Assembly (NCBI GenBank): GCA_016584305.1
Contig: JACEEZ010026180.1
Coordinates: 58,501-122,500 of the forward strand
Origin: Chionoecetes opilio
Lineage: Eukaryota > Arthropoda > Malacostraca > Decapoda > Majidae
Length of the DNA stretch: 64,000 nt
Direction of reading: 5' to 3'
In this document: positions 32,837 through 44,188 of the stretch, in pieces
Numbering within the stretch: position 1 is the stretch's first letter
How the letters are laid out: the number at the start of each line of letters is the position of its first letter
Program-made: the position numbers and the translations under genes
Notes under the pieces: model-generated
Databases searched by the model: none
The model's input: the letters and a program-made list of their open reading frames with translations, nothing else
What the model was told of the DNA's origin: nothing

Positions 32837-33645
32837 TTTGATTATGCTTTGACACAAAAATGGAGAAAAAACTTCAATCGCTATTTTCTCAAAACAAGTG
32901 GTTAGTAAACATAAAATGCATATCCTCCTTTAATTTTCAAACGATTACCATAGAAATTCAGGGTTAACTACTTGAGATGTCATAACAAAGTTAGTAAAAA
33001 AATATATATACAGAAGTCATATTTTTATGCATATATACTGCGCAAAAAATTATGTTTTTTTTTTGCGACTAAATGAAACGTTTTTTGCAGATTTTTTTTT
33101 ACTAACTTTATTAGGAATGTTATAAAGTATATTGTGTGTAAGTGACAAAATGAATTGGTGCAAAAATGATAGAGTAGATATACTTTAAATAACACGGGAA
33201 AAAAAAAATCTTAAAAAAATGATTTAAACAATTCGCTTGAGATTCGCTTATGATGATCAGAGTACTATCATTCATAGCATATATATATATATATAAATCA
33301 AGACAATCGGGCTATTTATAAAACATGGTGGATCCTACCCTTAAAAAGGAAAAGGAATCAATTATTCACAAGGGAACTAATAAGTTCAATAATAACAAAA
33401 CAAAGGTTAGAAAAATTTAATTGAAATACATGTACAAAAAGTTATGAATATATATATATCTCAAATTTTGCAATAACTAATCTCAAATTTACTAATATAT
33501 TTTGTATAAATCTGTGATCAATTTAATGAATAAAATTTTGAGGAAATCCTCCCTTTAAAGTAAATATTTGATGCAGTGCAATCATTAAATTATAAGAATG
33601 CTTAAATCAAATTACAGGCCTTGAATTTTAATTTCTCTCTTTCAG
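32837..33645. other. End of BTB-gene intron 2
   Basis: Very AT-rich with TATATA tracts and no gene. Ends with the polypyrimidine tract and acceptor TTCTCTCTTTCAG at 33645. Confidence 0.5.
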
Positions 33646-33876
33646 ACAGAATTTAAGGAAGAAGTAAAAGATGAGCCTTTTGAAGAATGTGATCCAGCTC
33701 CAGGTGAAGACGATAACACTTGGGAGGAAAATGAATCTCAAGTAGCCGGGGATGGTTCCAGCTACAGGCGCATACCTTCCCTCTACCCTCCACCAGGCCT
33801 GCACCCTGTAGTGTCAAGCTCCCATGGCTCTTCAGTGTTACCTCTAGGAATGTTTCGTCTCAACACATACAATGCT
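33646..33876 (+). CDS. Host BTB gene, exon c (acidic segment, VKDE motif)
   Basis: The exon is 231 nt with no stop in phase 0. Acceptor CTCTCTTTCAG and donor GCT|GTAAGT are both strong. It encodes TEFKEEVKDEPFEECDPAPG, then EDDNTWEENESQVAGDGSSY, then RRIPSLYPPPGLHPVVSSSH and a hydrophobic end LPLGMFRLNTYNA. VKDE fits the sumoylation consensus common in BTB-zinc-finger linkers. Phase 0 matches the phase-0 end of exon 23975..24495. It carries no ATG. The exons that should follow, probably encoding zinc fingers or another DNA-binding domain, were not found in the rest of the window. Confidence 0.8.
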
Positions 33877-34049
33877 GTAAGTGTTCGGAAATTTGCTATT
33901 GAATGCTTTATCTAAGTTTATGATGCTACCCTTTATTGTTTCATAGCATCTGTCATAGACCACTGTATACCTGGACTGCGCACGGAATATTGGCCTGTCG
34001 CTCAAGGGCCTGAAGTTGGAGGGCCGCTCGGATTCATATATATATATAT

Positions 34050-34545
34050 ATAATACGGATCATATAGACTGGTTTATCAGTATATATGATATACTGTAAT
34101 CTTCGTAAATGTTTGTTCTATAATATTATCAAATAAAAAACAGTAAAACACGCTAAAGAAATGCCATTACGAGACTATGAAGAAATATGCATGAACTTAA
34201 TATTCACTTCAACTCTTCGCCATTTAAAACTTTGCGAGTCAACTTTTATCATGAAGGGTATCAATAGAAGCGCAATTTTATTAGCTTTCCATTGCTATAT
34301 TTTGTTATCTGATAAATGAATTAGAACCATGCATAAATTAGCGTTAACTAAATAAATAAAATCATCAATCGGGTAATTTTCCCGATTGATGAGGTTATTT
34401 ATTTAGTCAACGCTAATTTATACATGGTACTAATTAATTTATCAGAAAACTAAATATATAAGTAAATAAATAACATCATCAATCGGGAAAACTACCCGAT
34501 TGATGATTTTATTTATTTATTTAACGCTAATTTATGCATGGTGAG
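34050..34545 (+). repeat. R repeat with hairpins, copy R2
   Basis: Matches R1 (22995..23478) almost throughout. Two hairpins (about 34365-34400 and 34478-34515) again pair AATCGGG with CCCGATT, and the hairpin-bearing segments are themselves inverted relative to each other. Confidence 0.65.
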
Positions 34546-36367
34546 CAATTTATGACCTGGATGAGCTGTTGGAGTACGAGTAAAGGCATGGAGGGTGGGG
34601 TGGGAGGGTTGAGGGGAAGGGAGAGGGGTGGGGGAAATGAAGTCAAGACTTAGCTGTCTACGCATGGATGGGGGAATAGAAAGAAAAAAATCAGTACCAA
34701 AAATAGTTTGTGATTAGATTTTTTTTCTACATCAAATGAAAGCTGAGTTCCTCAGCTTTTATTTGATATACAACCCTTCATTCTAACTCAAACAGTTCTT
34801 GAGATATCATTCCCAAACATTCCCAATCTTTAACTGCGTTTTCTGACTAATATTGATTTTGGCGCATAGTACCCTTCTGCCACGGCGCGCCTCACATATA
34901 TTAAAAATTTAATTCCTGTGCATCGACAGTAACTCTTAAAAAACAAAGTGCATTTGACTGCCTCATCATGAGAGACAGACCGACAGAACGTGAACAATAG
35001 AGATAGAAAGGTGTTACTCCTCCCTATCATCAATTTATTGTAGCAGGGCAGTGATATCTGTGTTGAGGATGAAATAAATCATGTGCCTGATGGCTGTGTC
35101 GGCTGTGTGTGAAACGTTGTGCTGATCAGATGTAAGTCGTGCATTGAGACATCAGCCATCTGCAAGGCATATGTGGTGGAGACGGCGCCCCTGAGGAGGC
35201 CTGAACTAACCAGCCACTTCTTTCCTTTGTTTCCTCTAGATGGGGGTGGTAGTGTTGGTGGTAGAAGGGATGGATGGCTGAGGTGGTGATGGTAGTATTA
35301 CAGTATTACTTAAAAATAAAGTCGGTGCCACTTGATTTCAGTCTTTTCATTTAAGCTGGGAAAAGTTGATGTTTTGCAAATACTTCACTCAATTTTCCAT
35401 CGTCATAGGGAAATTAAAGGAAGCCCGATTTAACCAACCCATACACCGTCCACACCAAGGAGGTAATATAGGATATGATGGCATGCCGCGCATTCCCTGT
35501 GTTATCGGGTAAGCCGCTCGCCCCGCCCCAATGCGGGGAGATTGACTCAAATCAAAACATTGCGATTTCACGCGTTGACTCTTTGCACTTTCAGGCTTTC
35601 TTCTCTCTAATTAATACACAAAAATAAATTGAAAATATGACTGCTTAGGTATAGTTATATATAGGGCTTCACGCTAGAGGCAACATGCCGCCTCCTCGTA
35701 TATAACCTCCATGGTCCACACGCAATGTAAACACCGGAGGACTGAGCAGCTGATCGAGCTACCTCGACTGCAGCCCATTGTGTTCGCAAGTGGCGCAGCG
35801 GCGGCGCAGACGTGAATCGTAGAAAATATAAAAGTAACTTAAATTTTGGTCTGGTTTTAATGAAAATTCACTAAGTAATGTATTGAAAATAATTAAATAA
35901 CATAATAATGACTTTTTATTATGATATATTTGTTAGTAGTGTATCAATTCTGCTGTCTCTAAAGGAATCATACACCTGGTAGTGAGTACGTCTGGGGGTG
36001 CCGCAGATCTGCAACCAAGCTACGAACCACCACTGGTCCTGAGAGGTAGGCAGTGCGCCTACCTCTCGCCCAGATCCTATCTGGATATGGGCCAAAGGCT
36101 TAATGGCCTCAAATCACTCGCCAGTAACAACATTTGGACACAAAGAAACCATAATTACAGTTTACAAACTATATGCTCAGTGATGGATCATGAAAGCTCT
36201 GCCTGGCTGCCTGGGCCTGTAAACTCACTGACTCGCATCATGACACCCTACCTACCCTAACCCTAGCCTTAAAAAAAAAGAAAAAAAAAGGAGGAGGTCC
36301 GAATAATGTCAAGGTCAGAATAATGAGGGGTTTTACTGCATATATATAATATATATATATATATATA
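34546..36367. other. Mostly unclassified sequence, one retroposed piece
   Basis: No gene seen. 35990-36300 ends in an A-rich tract (about 36268-36292) and may be a retroposed piece. 36293-36340 ends in GGGGTTTTACTGCATA, a lone right end of another TA-type pogo-like family. 36340-36367 is an AT tract. Open frame 35982..36260 has no recognised domain. Confidence 0.35.
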
Positions 36368-36665
36368 CAGTCAACCCTCGATTTAAAGGACTAAAAGGGG
36401 GGAGAAGTGGTCCGTTAGAGCGAGGGTATTTTCCCAAGGGTGTGAAAATATAGGAAAAACACATGAAAAATTGTGAAATAAATGAGAAATAATCACAAAC
36501 ACAACCAGACCGTGTAGCTATGTTGAGAGGTAAACAGTGACTGGCGCTACATCAGAGATTGGCACACCCGCCCATGACTGTTCGGGACTGGTATTAGGAG
36601 AGGTAGTAAGTATCCAGGCTCAATCATTACTGCTTGGTATGCAATGAAATATCATTATTCTAGGT

Positions 36666-37250
36666 CAGGGGTTCCCAAAGTGGTCGATGGGACCATGCAA
36701 AGGGTCGATGAATCGCCAGGGGGTCAATAAATGGCTAGGGGGTCGATGAATGGCTAGGTGAGGAAAGTTTCAGCACGCAACAGCCGCCAACAACCGTTAT
36801 GCGAGTGGTACCAAAGCCGCCTCTGTGTCACCCTGACATAGAGACGGCTTTGACTTGGCTCGGTACTAGTCTGTGACGTCACGTCGGATCTGTACCCCGC
36901 CCCACGCACCCTCCACACACACACCCCTCTATCTCCCCTCCACTGTCCCAAGATCGTACTGTACGCTAAATATTCCTGTCCGCTTCCCGTACTGAGCGAG
37001 CGAGCGTATTCCCCCCTCTCGTTGATGAGTAGACAGCCAGTAGTTCAGTTCATTCTCAGCACGCTACTACTACTACTACTACTACCTATAAGTACTACTA
37101 TAATTCCCCATATTCATTTAATCAAAACGTGTATGTATTAAGTTTTTTTTCTTCATAACATATACTATTTTCATTTAAATGTGTGGGGGTCGATGTAAAA
37201 TTTGAAACTTTATTAGGGGGTCGATGAGCCGAAGAGTTTGGGAACCCCTG
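36666..37250. mobile_element. hAT non-autonomous element in C2
   Basis: CAGGGGTTCCCAAA and TTTGGGAACCCCTG ends, with perfect 8-bp duplication TTCTAGGT (36658-36665, 37251-37258). It contains GGGTCGATGAATGG repeats at the left and a CTA trinucleotide run at about 37064-37084. 585 bp, no transposase. Confidence 0.9.
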
Positions 37251-37273
37251 TTCTAGGTAAATGTAGACATATA

Positions 37274-38161
37274 CAGGGAGATCCCAAAGATACGAGCAGT
37301 TAGGTTCCACCTGGCATACTCGTAAAGCGAAATCTCGTATAGCGAAATACATAACTGAAGGTAAAATATAGGTTTGGTTCCAGGACCCCATCAAAGATAT
37401 GTTTTTCAAGCTAAAATAAACTATACCAAAGACAACAAACACACAGCATCTATATTACCTACACTGTACTACCTATTCTGTAGAAAAAGCATTCCGAAAG
37501 ATAAAATAGCACACAAAATAACATAACTGAAATTTAATTAAACATAAAACATGCATAACAAGCAAAAAAGACGTTGTACTGTAGGGGACTCCAAGTGATA
37601 CAAGAGAGGGTAGTGTAGGGGTCCCAAGGCTGGGGCAGCACACCTGGCTAATTACCCCTAAAGGTCAGGCCGAGTCATATGCTTGATTACCCTTCAGGTC
37701 ACGCCTTGCTAGGGGTGACCTAACTGGGGTCAACCAAATCCCCCTTTGTCCAGCCCTGGAGACCTGTATTCAGACAGTTACCAACCTACCACGACAGGCA
37801 ACACATCACTCCTCTCCCTGTGTTCCTCGTGGCATCACTCCGCTGTACTTACCTACATTCCCGCCGTAATAAACTTGTGTGTGAACGCTGTGTTAGGTAG
37901 GTAAGGGACAAGGGAGGGGTGCGCAGACCTCTTCCACTGCCCACAAACTCGTCTCTGCGCATCTGAATCATTGTACATCATCATACAGCCCAGATGCATA
38001 CGCGATAGGGCGCGCATTTTGAACTTGGTCATTTTACTCACCCCAGTTTGAATGTCGTAGCATTGGATTTTTGATCTCGTATATTGAAAATAGACCCTAA
38101 TTTACTCAGCTGGTATCATTGATTTCTCGTATACCGAATGCTGTATAACGGGACCTCCCTG
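37274..38161 (+). mobile_element. A-family element, copy A3
   Basis: CAGGGAGATCCCAAAGATAC to GTATAACGGGACCTCCCTG, TA-flanked. Its right-hand TA (38162-38163) is also the left TA of A4. Confidence 0.75.
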
Positions 38162-38163
38162 TA

Positions 38164-39267
38164 CAGGGAAGTCCCGAAGATACGAGCAGTTAGGTTCCAC
38201 CTGGCATACTCGTAAAGCGAAATCTCGTATAGCGAAATACATAACTAATGTTAAAATATAGGTTTGGTTCCAGGACCCCATCCAAGACATGTTTTTCAAG
38301 CTAAAATAAACTGTAGTGGTCCCAAGGTTGGGGCCGCACACCTGGCTAATTACCCCTGAAGATCAGGCCACACACCTGGCTAATTACCCTTCAGGTCACG
38401 CCTTGCTTGGGGTGACCTGACTGGGGTCAACCAAAATCCCCCTTTGTCCAGCCCGGGAGTCCTGTATACAGTCAGTTACCTACCAACCACTACAGTGAGA
38501 GGAACACAGGGAGAGGAGGAGTGGTGTTCCTCTCACTGTAGTGCAGGGGTCCCCAACCCGCAGAGTACCGCGGGCCGCATCGACAAGTCCGAGAGGGCCC
38601 GAAGGCCGCACCAATAAAAAACTCCGAAAACCACATATAGATTACATATCGTTTCTTAGAAGGGGAAGCCATCTGCAAAGAGAAAAGAAGACTAAGATAA
38701 GAAGACTAAACTCGTATAAAAATATACTTAACCTAACCTCCTAACCTGAACTAACCAATTAACCTAACCTAACCTAACCTAACCAAGCCATAACTTAACT
38801 TATCCTATAACACGCTCATGAGAAAAATGATGTTTCAACACACGTTTGGAATGACGGAGGGCTGCACCGATGACCAAAAGGAAATGATCTGGCGGGCCGC
38901 ACGGAATGGCCTCGCGGGCTGCAGGTTGGGGACCCCTGCTGTAGTGGTTGGTAGGTAACTGACTGAATACAGGACTCCCGGGCTGGACAAAGGGGGATTT
39001 TGGTTGACCCCAATCAGGTCACCCCAATCAAGGCGTGACCTGAAGGGTAATTAGCCAGGTGTGCAGCCTGACCTTTAGGGGTAATTAGCCAGGTGTGCGG
39101 CCCCAACCTTGGGACAGCTACAAAACTATACCAAACACAACAAACACAATGTTTGAATGTCGTAGCATTGGATTTTCGATCTCGTATATTGAAAATAGAC
39201 CCTAATATACTCAGGTCGTATCATTGATTTCTCGTATACCGAATGCTCGTATAACGGGACTTCCCTG
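38164..39267 (+). mobile_element. A-family element, copy A4, with nested hAT
   Basis: CAGGGAAGTCCCGAAGATAC to ATAACGGGACTTCCCTG, then TA. It is in direct orientation immediately after A3. A hAT element lies at 38544..38938. Confidence 0.75.
38544..38938. mobile_element. hAT MITE with AACCT repeats, in A4
   Basis: CAGGGGTCCCCAACC and GGTTGGGGACCCCTG ends; perfect 8-bp duplication CTGTAGTG (38536-38543, 38939-38946). 395 bp. 38727-38785 is a run of AACCTAACCTAACCTAACC words, the complement of the TTAGG telomere pentamer of arthropods. GGGCCGCA words near both ends are typical of this hAT type. Confidence 0.9.
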
Positions 39268-39559
39268 TAATAGCATTTTATTGGCTATTATTCTAAATTC
39301 ATACATATGTGTAAAGATATGAAAATACAAGCAAGGCGCTCATCCACGCCTGGCAGCGCGGCCGCGGCAGCAGCAGCAGCATCATGAGACATCATAATCA
39401 CCCCAAAATGAGATAAAAAGGAAGAAAACCTCCCGTAAAGTGATGAGTTATCCCTAAAATGTTGGTGTTTTCTCAGCGTCTGGCTAGTGAAAGGTAAACA
39501 AATGATCACAATTAAAAGAAAAAAGGTAAAGAAAGAAACTAAAGAAAGGGCTACAGAGT

Positions 39560-39670
39560 GGCAGTGTGTCAAGCTCGAGCTCGAGCTTGACAGACATACA
39601 AAGCGATCCTAAGCGGAACAGGTCACAAGAAGAACAACAACAAGCCAGACAGGCCGTGGCTGGCAAAGGT
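39560..39670 (+). pseudogene. Tigger-type transposase C-terminal tail in C2
   Basis: One frame reads SSSSSSLTDIQSDPKRNRSQ then EEQQQARQAVAGKGI. The RSQEEE tract recurs in the transposase fragment near 54970 and in an 80-bp insert in SINE S5. It is the only coding trace left in the C family here. Confidence 0.5.
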
Positions 39671-40249
39671 ATTGCTTATTATCATGACTTGCTCATTATT
39701 ATATATATTATATGGTTGTGATGAGCTGTTCTATACACGTGTCACTATTTAGGTCAGTGTAGCATCGTGTGTCACCTCAAATAAGGATGATTTAAGGTGT
39801 TGAGGTGACAGGGAGACAATCTTGCAGCGACCACCCCATAACACTAATAATCACTATTTTAAACAATACACACCTTCTACCACTAAATCACTAGCAACAC
39901 AGGCTCCTTCCTTTTATATCTTAATATCTGATATATCAATACTCCTTAAAACCCAAGCATTCCAAAATAAAATGAGAAAATAATAAATTATGTTGAGTTG
40001 ACAATTCGAGCAGCGATAGCGGTCTGGCATGTCATTCTTGCCTGCAAAATTGTTACGCAAATGGAGTCCGTTAAATCCGAAGTCAGTTAATTAACTGAGG
40101 TCCGTTAATCGAGGGTCAACTATATATATATATCGTTAAAAGTGATAGCTAGTTCAGCGTTTATTATCTTTTTAAAAATATTTTCTCTGTCTTAAGAGTG
40201 TCTTATTCTCTTTTGTAATCACTTTTATGACCGCCGTAGCTTGTCATTT

Positions 40250-40294
40250 ATGCTGTATCGCGATTTCGGGTCTAAGAACCCTTCTTCAGCAGCA
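40250..40294 (-). ncRNA. Hammerhead-ribozyme-like motif at the PLE 3' end
   Basis: On the minus strand: stem ATGCTG, core CTGAAGA (fits CUGANGA), stem II GGGT/ACCC with a six-base loop TCTTAG, core GAAA, a very short third stem within TCGCGATA, and closing stem CAGCAT complementary to ATGCTG. Short-stem-III hammerheads are known from Penelope-like elements. One extra A lies between the first core strand and stem II, so cleavage activity is uncertain. Confidence 0.5.
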
Positions 40295-40409
40295 TGTGAA
40301 AGATGTTTTCTCCTCAGTTGTAGAGGTGAGCATGATTTAGCTGTGGATGTTGTTGTGTTGTTGTAGATTGCCATCCACGGATGAATGACGCTGTGGAGTG
40401 AAGCGCTAT

Positions 40410-41490
40410 TTATTGATGAAGTCTGGCCGCCGCGCAGCCTAGTGGGCGGCGCTGATTGGTAGATAGCTTCTGCTTCTCGTTGATTTTTGTCTCCGTGAGT
40501 GGGCGACGCTTATTGGTTGTTGACTCCTTGCTTTGTTTCTCTGTGAGTAGGCTGTTATTAGCCTTTGTTCTTTTCATGCTTGGTAGAGCTTGTAGGTCGT
40601 TTGCCTGTACGTTAAGCTTGGGATTGATGTCTTTTATGTATAGTGCTTCTAGAATTGGAAGTCGCCGCACATCTGCACACATGTCGACCAATTCTGTATT
40701 TTCTTCTAAAAATGTTCTTGTGATGATGCCATGTTTTTCTAATAGGTGACTTTTTGGGGCTCCGGAAGTTAGGTGGCAAGTAAGGCGTCGAGACAGCTTC
40801 GTTGTCGTCATGCCGATGTAGGATGAGGGGAGGACTTCACAGTTTCCTCTTTTGCAAGTGATCCTATATACAACATGGGACTTTTGTTTTGCCTCCTTCG
40901 TCTGGCTTGGGCTGTTACGGAGAAGGAGGTTGCTGGTGTTCTTGTTTTTGTAATAAATTTGTAGTTTTATTCTCTTCTCTGGGTCTGCAAGTTTCACATT
41001 ACGGTTGACGATTTGTGATATTATTCTTTCTTCTTCCTGGTGAGCGGTGGAGAAGAAAGCCCGGTAGAAGATAGTTATGTCCTGACTCTTTTTTGTGGCG
41101 TTAGGGTTGTACCAGTTCTCCATGATTTTCTTAGTCTGACGGTTGATGTCTCTCTCGCTGAAGCCGTTGTTGATGAGGACTTGAGTGGATCGCTCGATTT
41201 CTTTGTGCATAAGTTGCCATGTACTGCAGTGTGTGAGAGCTCTTCTGATATAAGCACCGATTGTGGAGTCTTTATATCTCTGCGGGCATTCACTTTCTCC
41301 GTTGAGGCAGTGTCTGGTGTTCGTTGGCTTCACGTAGACGTTTGTGATGAATGATTCTTTCTGCGTTACAAGGAATTCCAAGAACGGCATTGATTTGTCT
41401 GAGCTGCTTTCTATGGTGAAGGTGAGGCCTGAAGTATCTTGTAGGCAGAGCTTCAGCTTTTCTGCTTTGTAGTGACCTCGTTTTGATAAA
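40410..41490 (-). pseudogene. PLE C-terminal half: RT thumb, linker and GIY-YIG endonuclease
   Basis: A 362-codon frame. It starts with the RT continuation (KLKLCLQDTSGLTFTIESSS, PFLEFLVTQ), followed by the linker with KPTNTRHCLNGESECPQRYK and RISSQIVNRNV-type sequence. The GIY-YIG domain is SSYIGMTTTKLSRRLTCHL, then SHLLEKHGI and ILEALYIKDINPKLN (catalytic Glu and terminal Asn region). The frame is linked to the upstream RT frame by a single-base shift at about 41470-41490. The tail is Lys/Thr-rich and stops at 40410. Confidence 0.85.
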
Positions 41491-42497
41491 GATGTCATCG
41501 ATGTAGCAGCAATATATGTCGGGCTTGCTTATTTTCTTGAATACTTCTTCTTCTACGCAGCCCATGAAGAAGTTTGCCAGCAATACTCCTAAGGGAGAGC
41601 CCATAGCGACGCCGTCTATTTGTTGATATTTGTTCCCTCGGGGAGAGGTAAAAGGTGCTTCTTTAGTGCAGCATTCGAGGAGTCCACGTAGTACAGGTTC
41701 TGGGACGTCAGGCGGGGGGATGAAGTCATTGTTATACACATGGTCGATGATATAGTTGATTGTACGGTCAACGGGTACGTTGGTGAAGAGGGACTCAACA
41801 TCAAGTGAAGCGATTGCACCTCTGGCGTTGTGGGTCTTGAGTATGTCGAGAAACTCTGATGCTGATTGAAGGCTGTAGGCATTGGGTGTGTATGGAGTCA
41901 AAATAGTACACAGCTTCTTTGCGAGGTGGTACATCGGCGTCGGTATTTGGGATATTATAGGACGAAGTTTATTGCCCAGCTTGTGTGTCTTGATATTGCC
42001 GTAGCAGTAACCCATGCCGTATTCACCAGAGAGCTTTCCAAATTTGATGGTGGTGCTGGCAGAATTGTTCTTAGTTATCAATTTGTTGATTTTTAACTTG
42101 AGTGCTTCCGTGGGGTCTTTATTGATCTTTGTGAACTTCATAGTGTCGCTGAGGATGTCGTCGATCTTGTTGAGGTATTCGGAGGTGTTTATGATAACGT
42201 ACGTAGCAGCTTTGTCCGCCTTCCTGATGGTGATGTCTGGGTCTGATTTTAGCTGTTTTGCGGCGTCAAAGTGTTTTCGTTCGACGATGCTGCTTCTGGG
42301 GTTTCCTCTTGTTTTGGAAGCTTCTGCGATGACTTCTTGCTTGAAGGCAGGATCGATGGTGATGTCTCCCTTTTTCTTCAGTTTCGATGAGTACTTTGCA
42401 TTCGATTAGTTTTTGGAATTTCTTGGGTTCTGACATCATGTGGCAGTTGAGACCCATATTAAGTAGTTCTTCTTGGTCTGGCGTAAGTACCTTGTTA
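41470..42497 (-). pseudogene. PLE reverse transcriptase core
   Basis: The frame contains KFGKLSGEYGMGYCYGNIKT, LRPIISQIPTPMYHLAK, motif A SLDVESLFTNVPV, motif B GVAMGSPLGVLLANFFM and motif C YIDDIFIKT, all Penelope-type. It begins upstream with a frame containing MGLNCHMMSEPKKFQ (about 42440) and at least one further shift near 42390. The palindrome insertion at 42498 separates it from the N-terminal part. Confidence 0.85.
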
Positions 42498-43950
42498 TAG
42501 TCTATTCACTTAAGCTGGATTCCTGGGCTGGGAGCTGCTCGATGCCTAGCCGAGTTTGTAAGGACGTCGCTGATTGGCTGATAGACTCGGGCTGGGTGGC
42601 GATGGTGGTGGTACTTGCCTCGCCTCAACCCAAAACCCTTGCGTTGCCTCAGAAAAATATTCATATTTCTTGGCTTTACTCACCTCTTACACAAGATAGG
42701 CCTATTTTGTTTGCATCAGTGAATCAGGCAGTGATTGTTCAACAACAACACGCCATTCATAACTCAATAGGGTAAAAAATAAAGTCATGACTGACTATCA
42801 CAAGAGTAGGCGGACTTTTAGGTTTTCAGTGCATTGGAATGTTGTACTCCTACCCGATATTACCAAGCTACCAGATGATATTTATAAAAGCTGAGCCTAC
42901 CATCGTGTTCATAATACATTGCTGCATATCATGAGCATAAAAAAATTACACTAAGACCACTAATATTAAGATAATTGAAGGAAAGTAAAAGAGTGTATAA
43001 ACATTTTTTCTTGCTTATTTTGCTTCAACTCGCTGTAACTCCATAAGTTTTGGTCGCATTTAATTTTCAAGAACTGTTTCAAAATCCTTATACTTTTCCG
43101 CTACCTGTGGGATGTAGCACGTACCAATAAGGAAAAGAGTAGGTGGTCAAAATGGCTAAGAAAGTTAAACTGTTTCAAACTGGTGCCGTGACGGGTGGAG
43201 CCTCTGATAGCTCTCCCGAGAAAAAGTCTCTCCTGTATAGGAGCAATGCTCACCCGTCACTGTGCCAGTTTGCAGTAGTAGCTTAACTTTCTTAGCCATT
43301 TTGACCACCTACTCTTTTCCTTATTGGTATGTGCTACATACCACAGGAAGCGGAAAAGTATTAGGATTTTGAAACAGTTCTTGAAAATTGAATGCGACCA
43401 AAATTTATGGAGTTACAGCGAGTTGAAGCAAAATAAGCAAGAAAAAATGTTTATACACTCTTTTACTTTCCTTTAATTATCTTAATATTAGTGTAATCTT
43501 AGTGTAATTTTTTTATGCTCATGATATGCAGCAATGTATTATGAACACGATGGTAGGCTCAGCTTTCATAAATATCATCTGGTAGTTTGGTAATATCGGG
43601 TAGGAGTACAACATTTCAATGCACTGAAAACCTAAAAGTCCGCCTACTCTTGTGATAGTCAGTCATGACTTTATTTTTTACCCTATTGAGTTATGAATGG
43701 CGTGTTGTTGTTGAACAATCACTGCCTGATTCACTGATGCAAACAAAATAGGCCTATCTTGTGTAAGAGGTGAGTAAAGCCAAGAAATATGAATATTTTT
43801 CTAAGGCAAGGCAAGGGTTTTGGGTTGCGGCGAGGCAAGTACCACCACCATCACCACCCAGCCCGAGTCTATCAGCCAATCAGCGACGTCCTTACAAACT
43901 CGTCTAGGCAGCGAGCAGCTACCAAGAATCCAGCTTAAGTGAATAGACTA
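42498..43950. mobile_element. Palindromic element P3 inserted in the PLE
   Basis: A 1453-bp near-perfect inverted repeat: TAGTCTATTCACTTAAGCTG at the left, its complement at the right, arms of about 700 bp, loop near 43205-43250. TA flanks both sides (42496-42497, 43951-43952). No transposase frame is recognisable. Taking out the palindrome and one TA restores the PLE reading frame. Confidence 0.9.
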
Positions 43951-44188
43951 TAGTAAGGTTGATGTAGCCTTTGGTGGGATGATGGTACTTAAGGTGGCCG
44001 CCATTAAGCTTAATCAGCTTATTTTGGTTGGCTCTGCTTATGGAACTTTTGTGCTGGTTTGTCATCTTTTTAAAAAATGTGTCAGTACTCTCTTTTAAGG
44101 CGGCATCGATGTCAGTATTGTCCCAGACATTCTTAAGACAAAGAGAAAATATCTTTAAAAAGATAATAAACGCTGAACTAACTATCAC
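43951..44188 (-). pseudogene. PLE N-terminal domain
   Basis: The frame from 44188 includes VWDNTDIDAALKESTDTFFK and LNGGHLKYHHPTKGYINLT, which joins NKVLTPDQEELLNMGLNCH beyond P3 when the insert is discounted. The start lies inside the terminal inverted repeat, and true upstream coding may be missing. Confidence 0.7.

Larger units (their letters stand above)
36368..40121 (+). mobile_element. C-family element, copy C2, with nested elements
   Basis: Left CAGTCAACCCTCGATTTAAA, right TTAATCGAGGGTCAACTA, TA-flanked. Nested inside: hAT (36666..37250), A3 (37274..38161) and A4 (38164..39267), which itself contains a hAT (38544..38938). The remaining C sequence (39560-40120) includes a Tigger transposase tail and the same AACCTTCT.../CAAAATAAAATGAGAAAATA text as C1 and C3. 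Confidence 0.75.

Noticed and set aside
35982..36260. 92-codon frame considered as a further BTB-gene exon
   Set aside because: An AG at 36019 is present, but phase 0 following exon 33646..33876 gives an in-frame stop, and the segment ends in an A-rich retroposon-like tail.
40456..42409. Plus-strand frames opposite the Penelope element
   Set aside because: They are antisense shadows of the reverse transcriptase and endonuclease frames.
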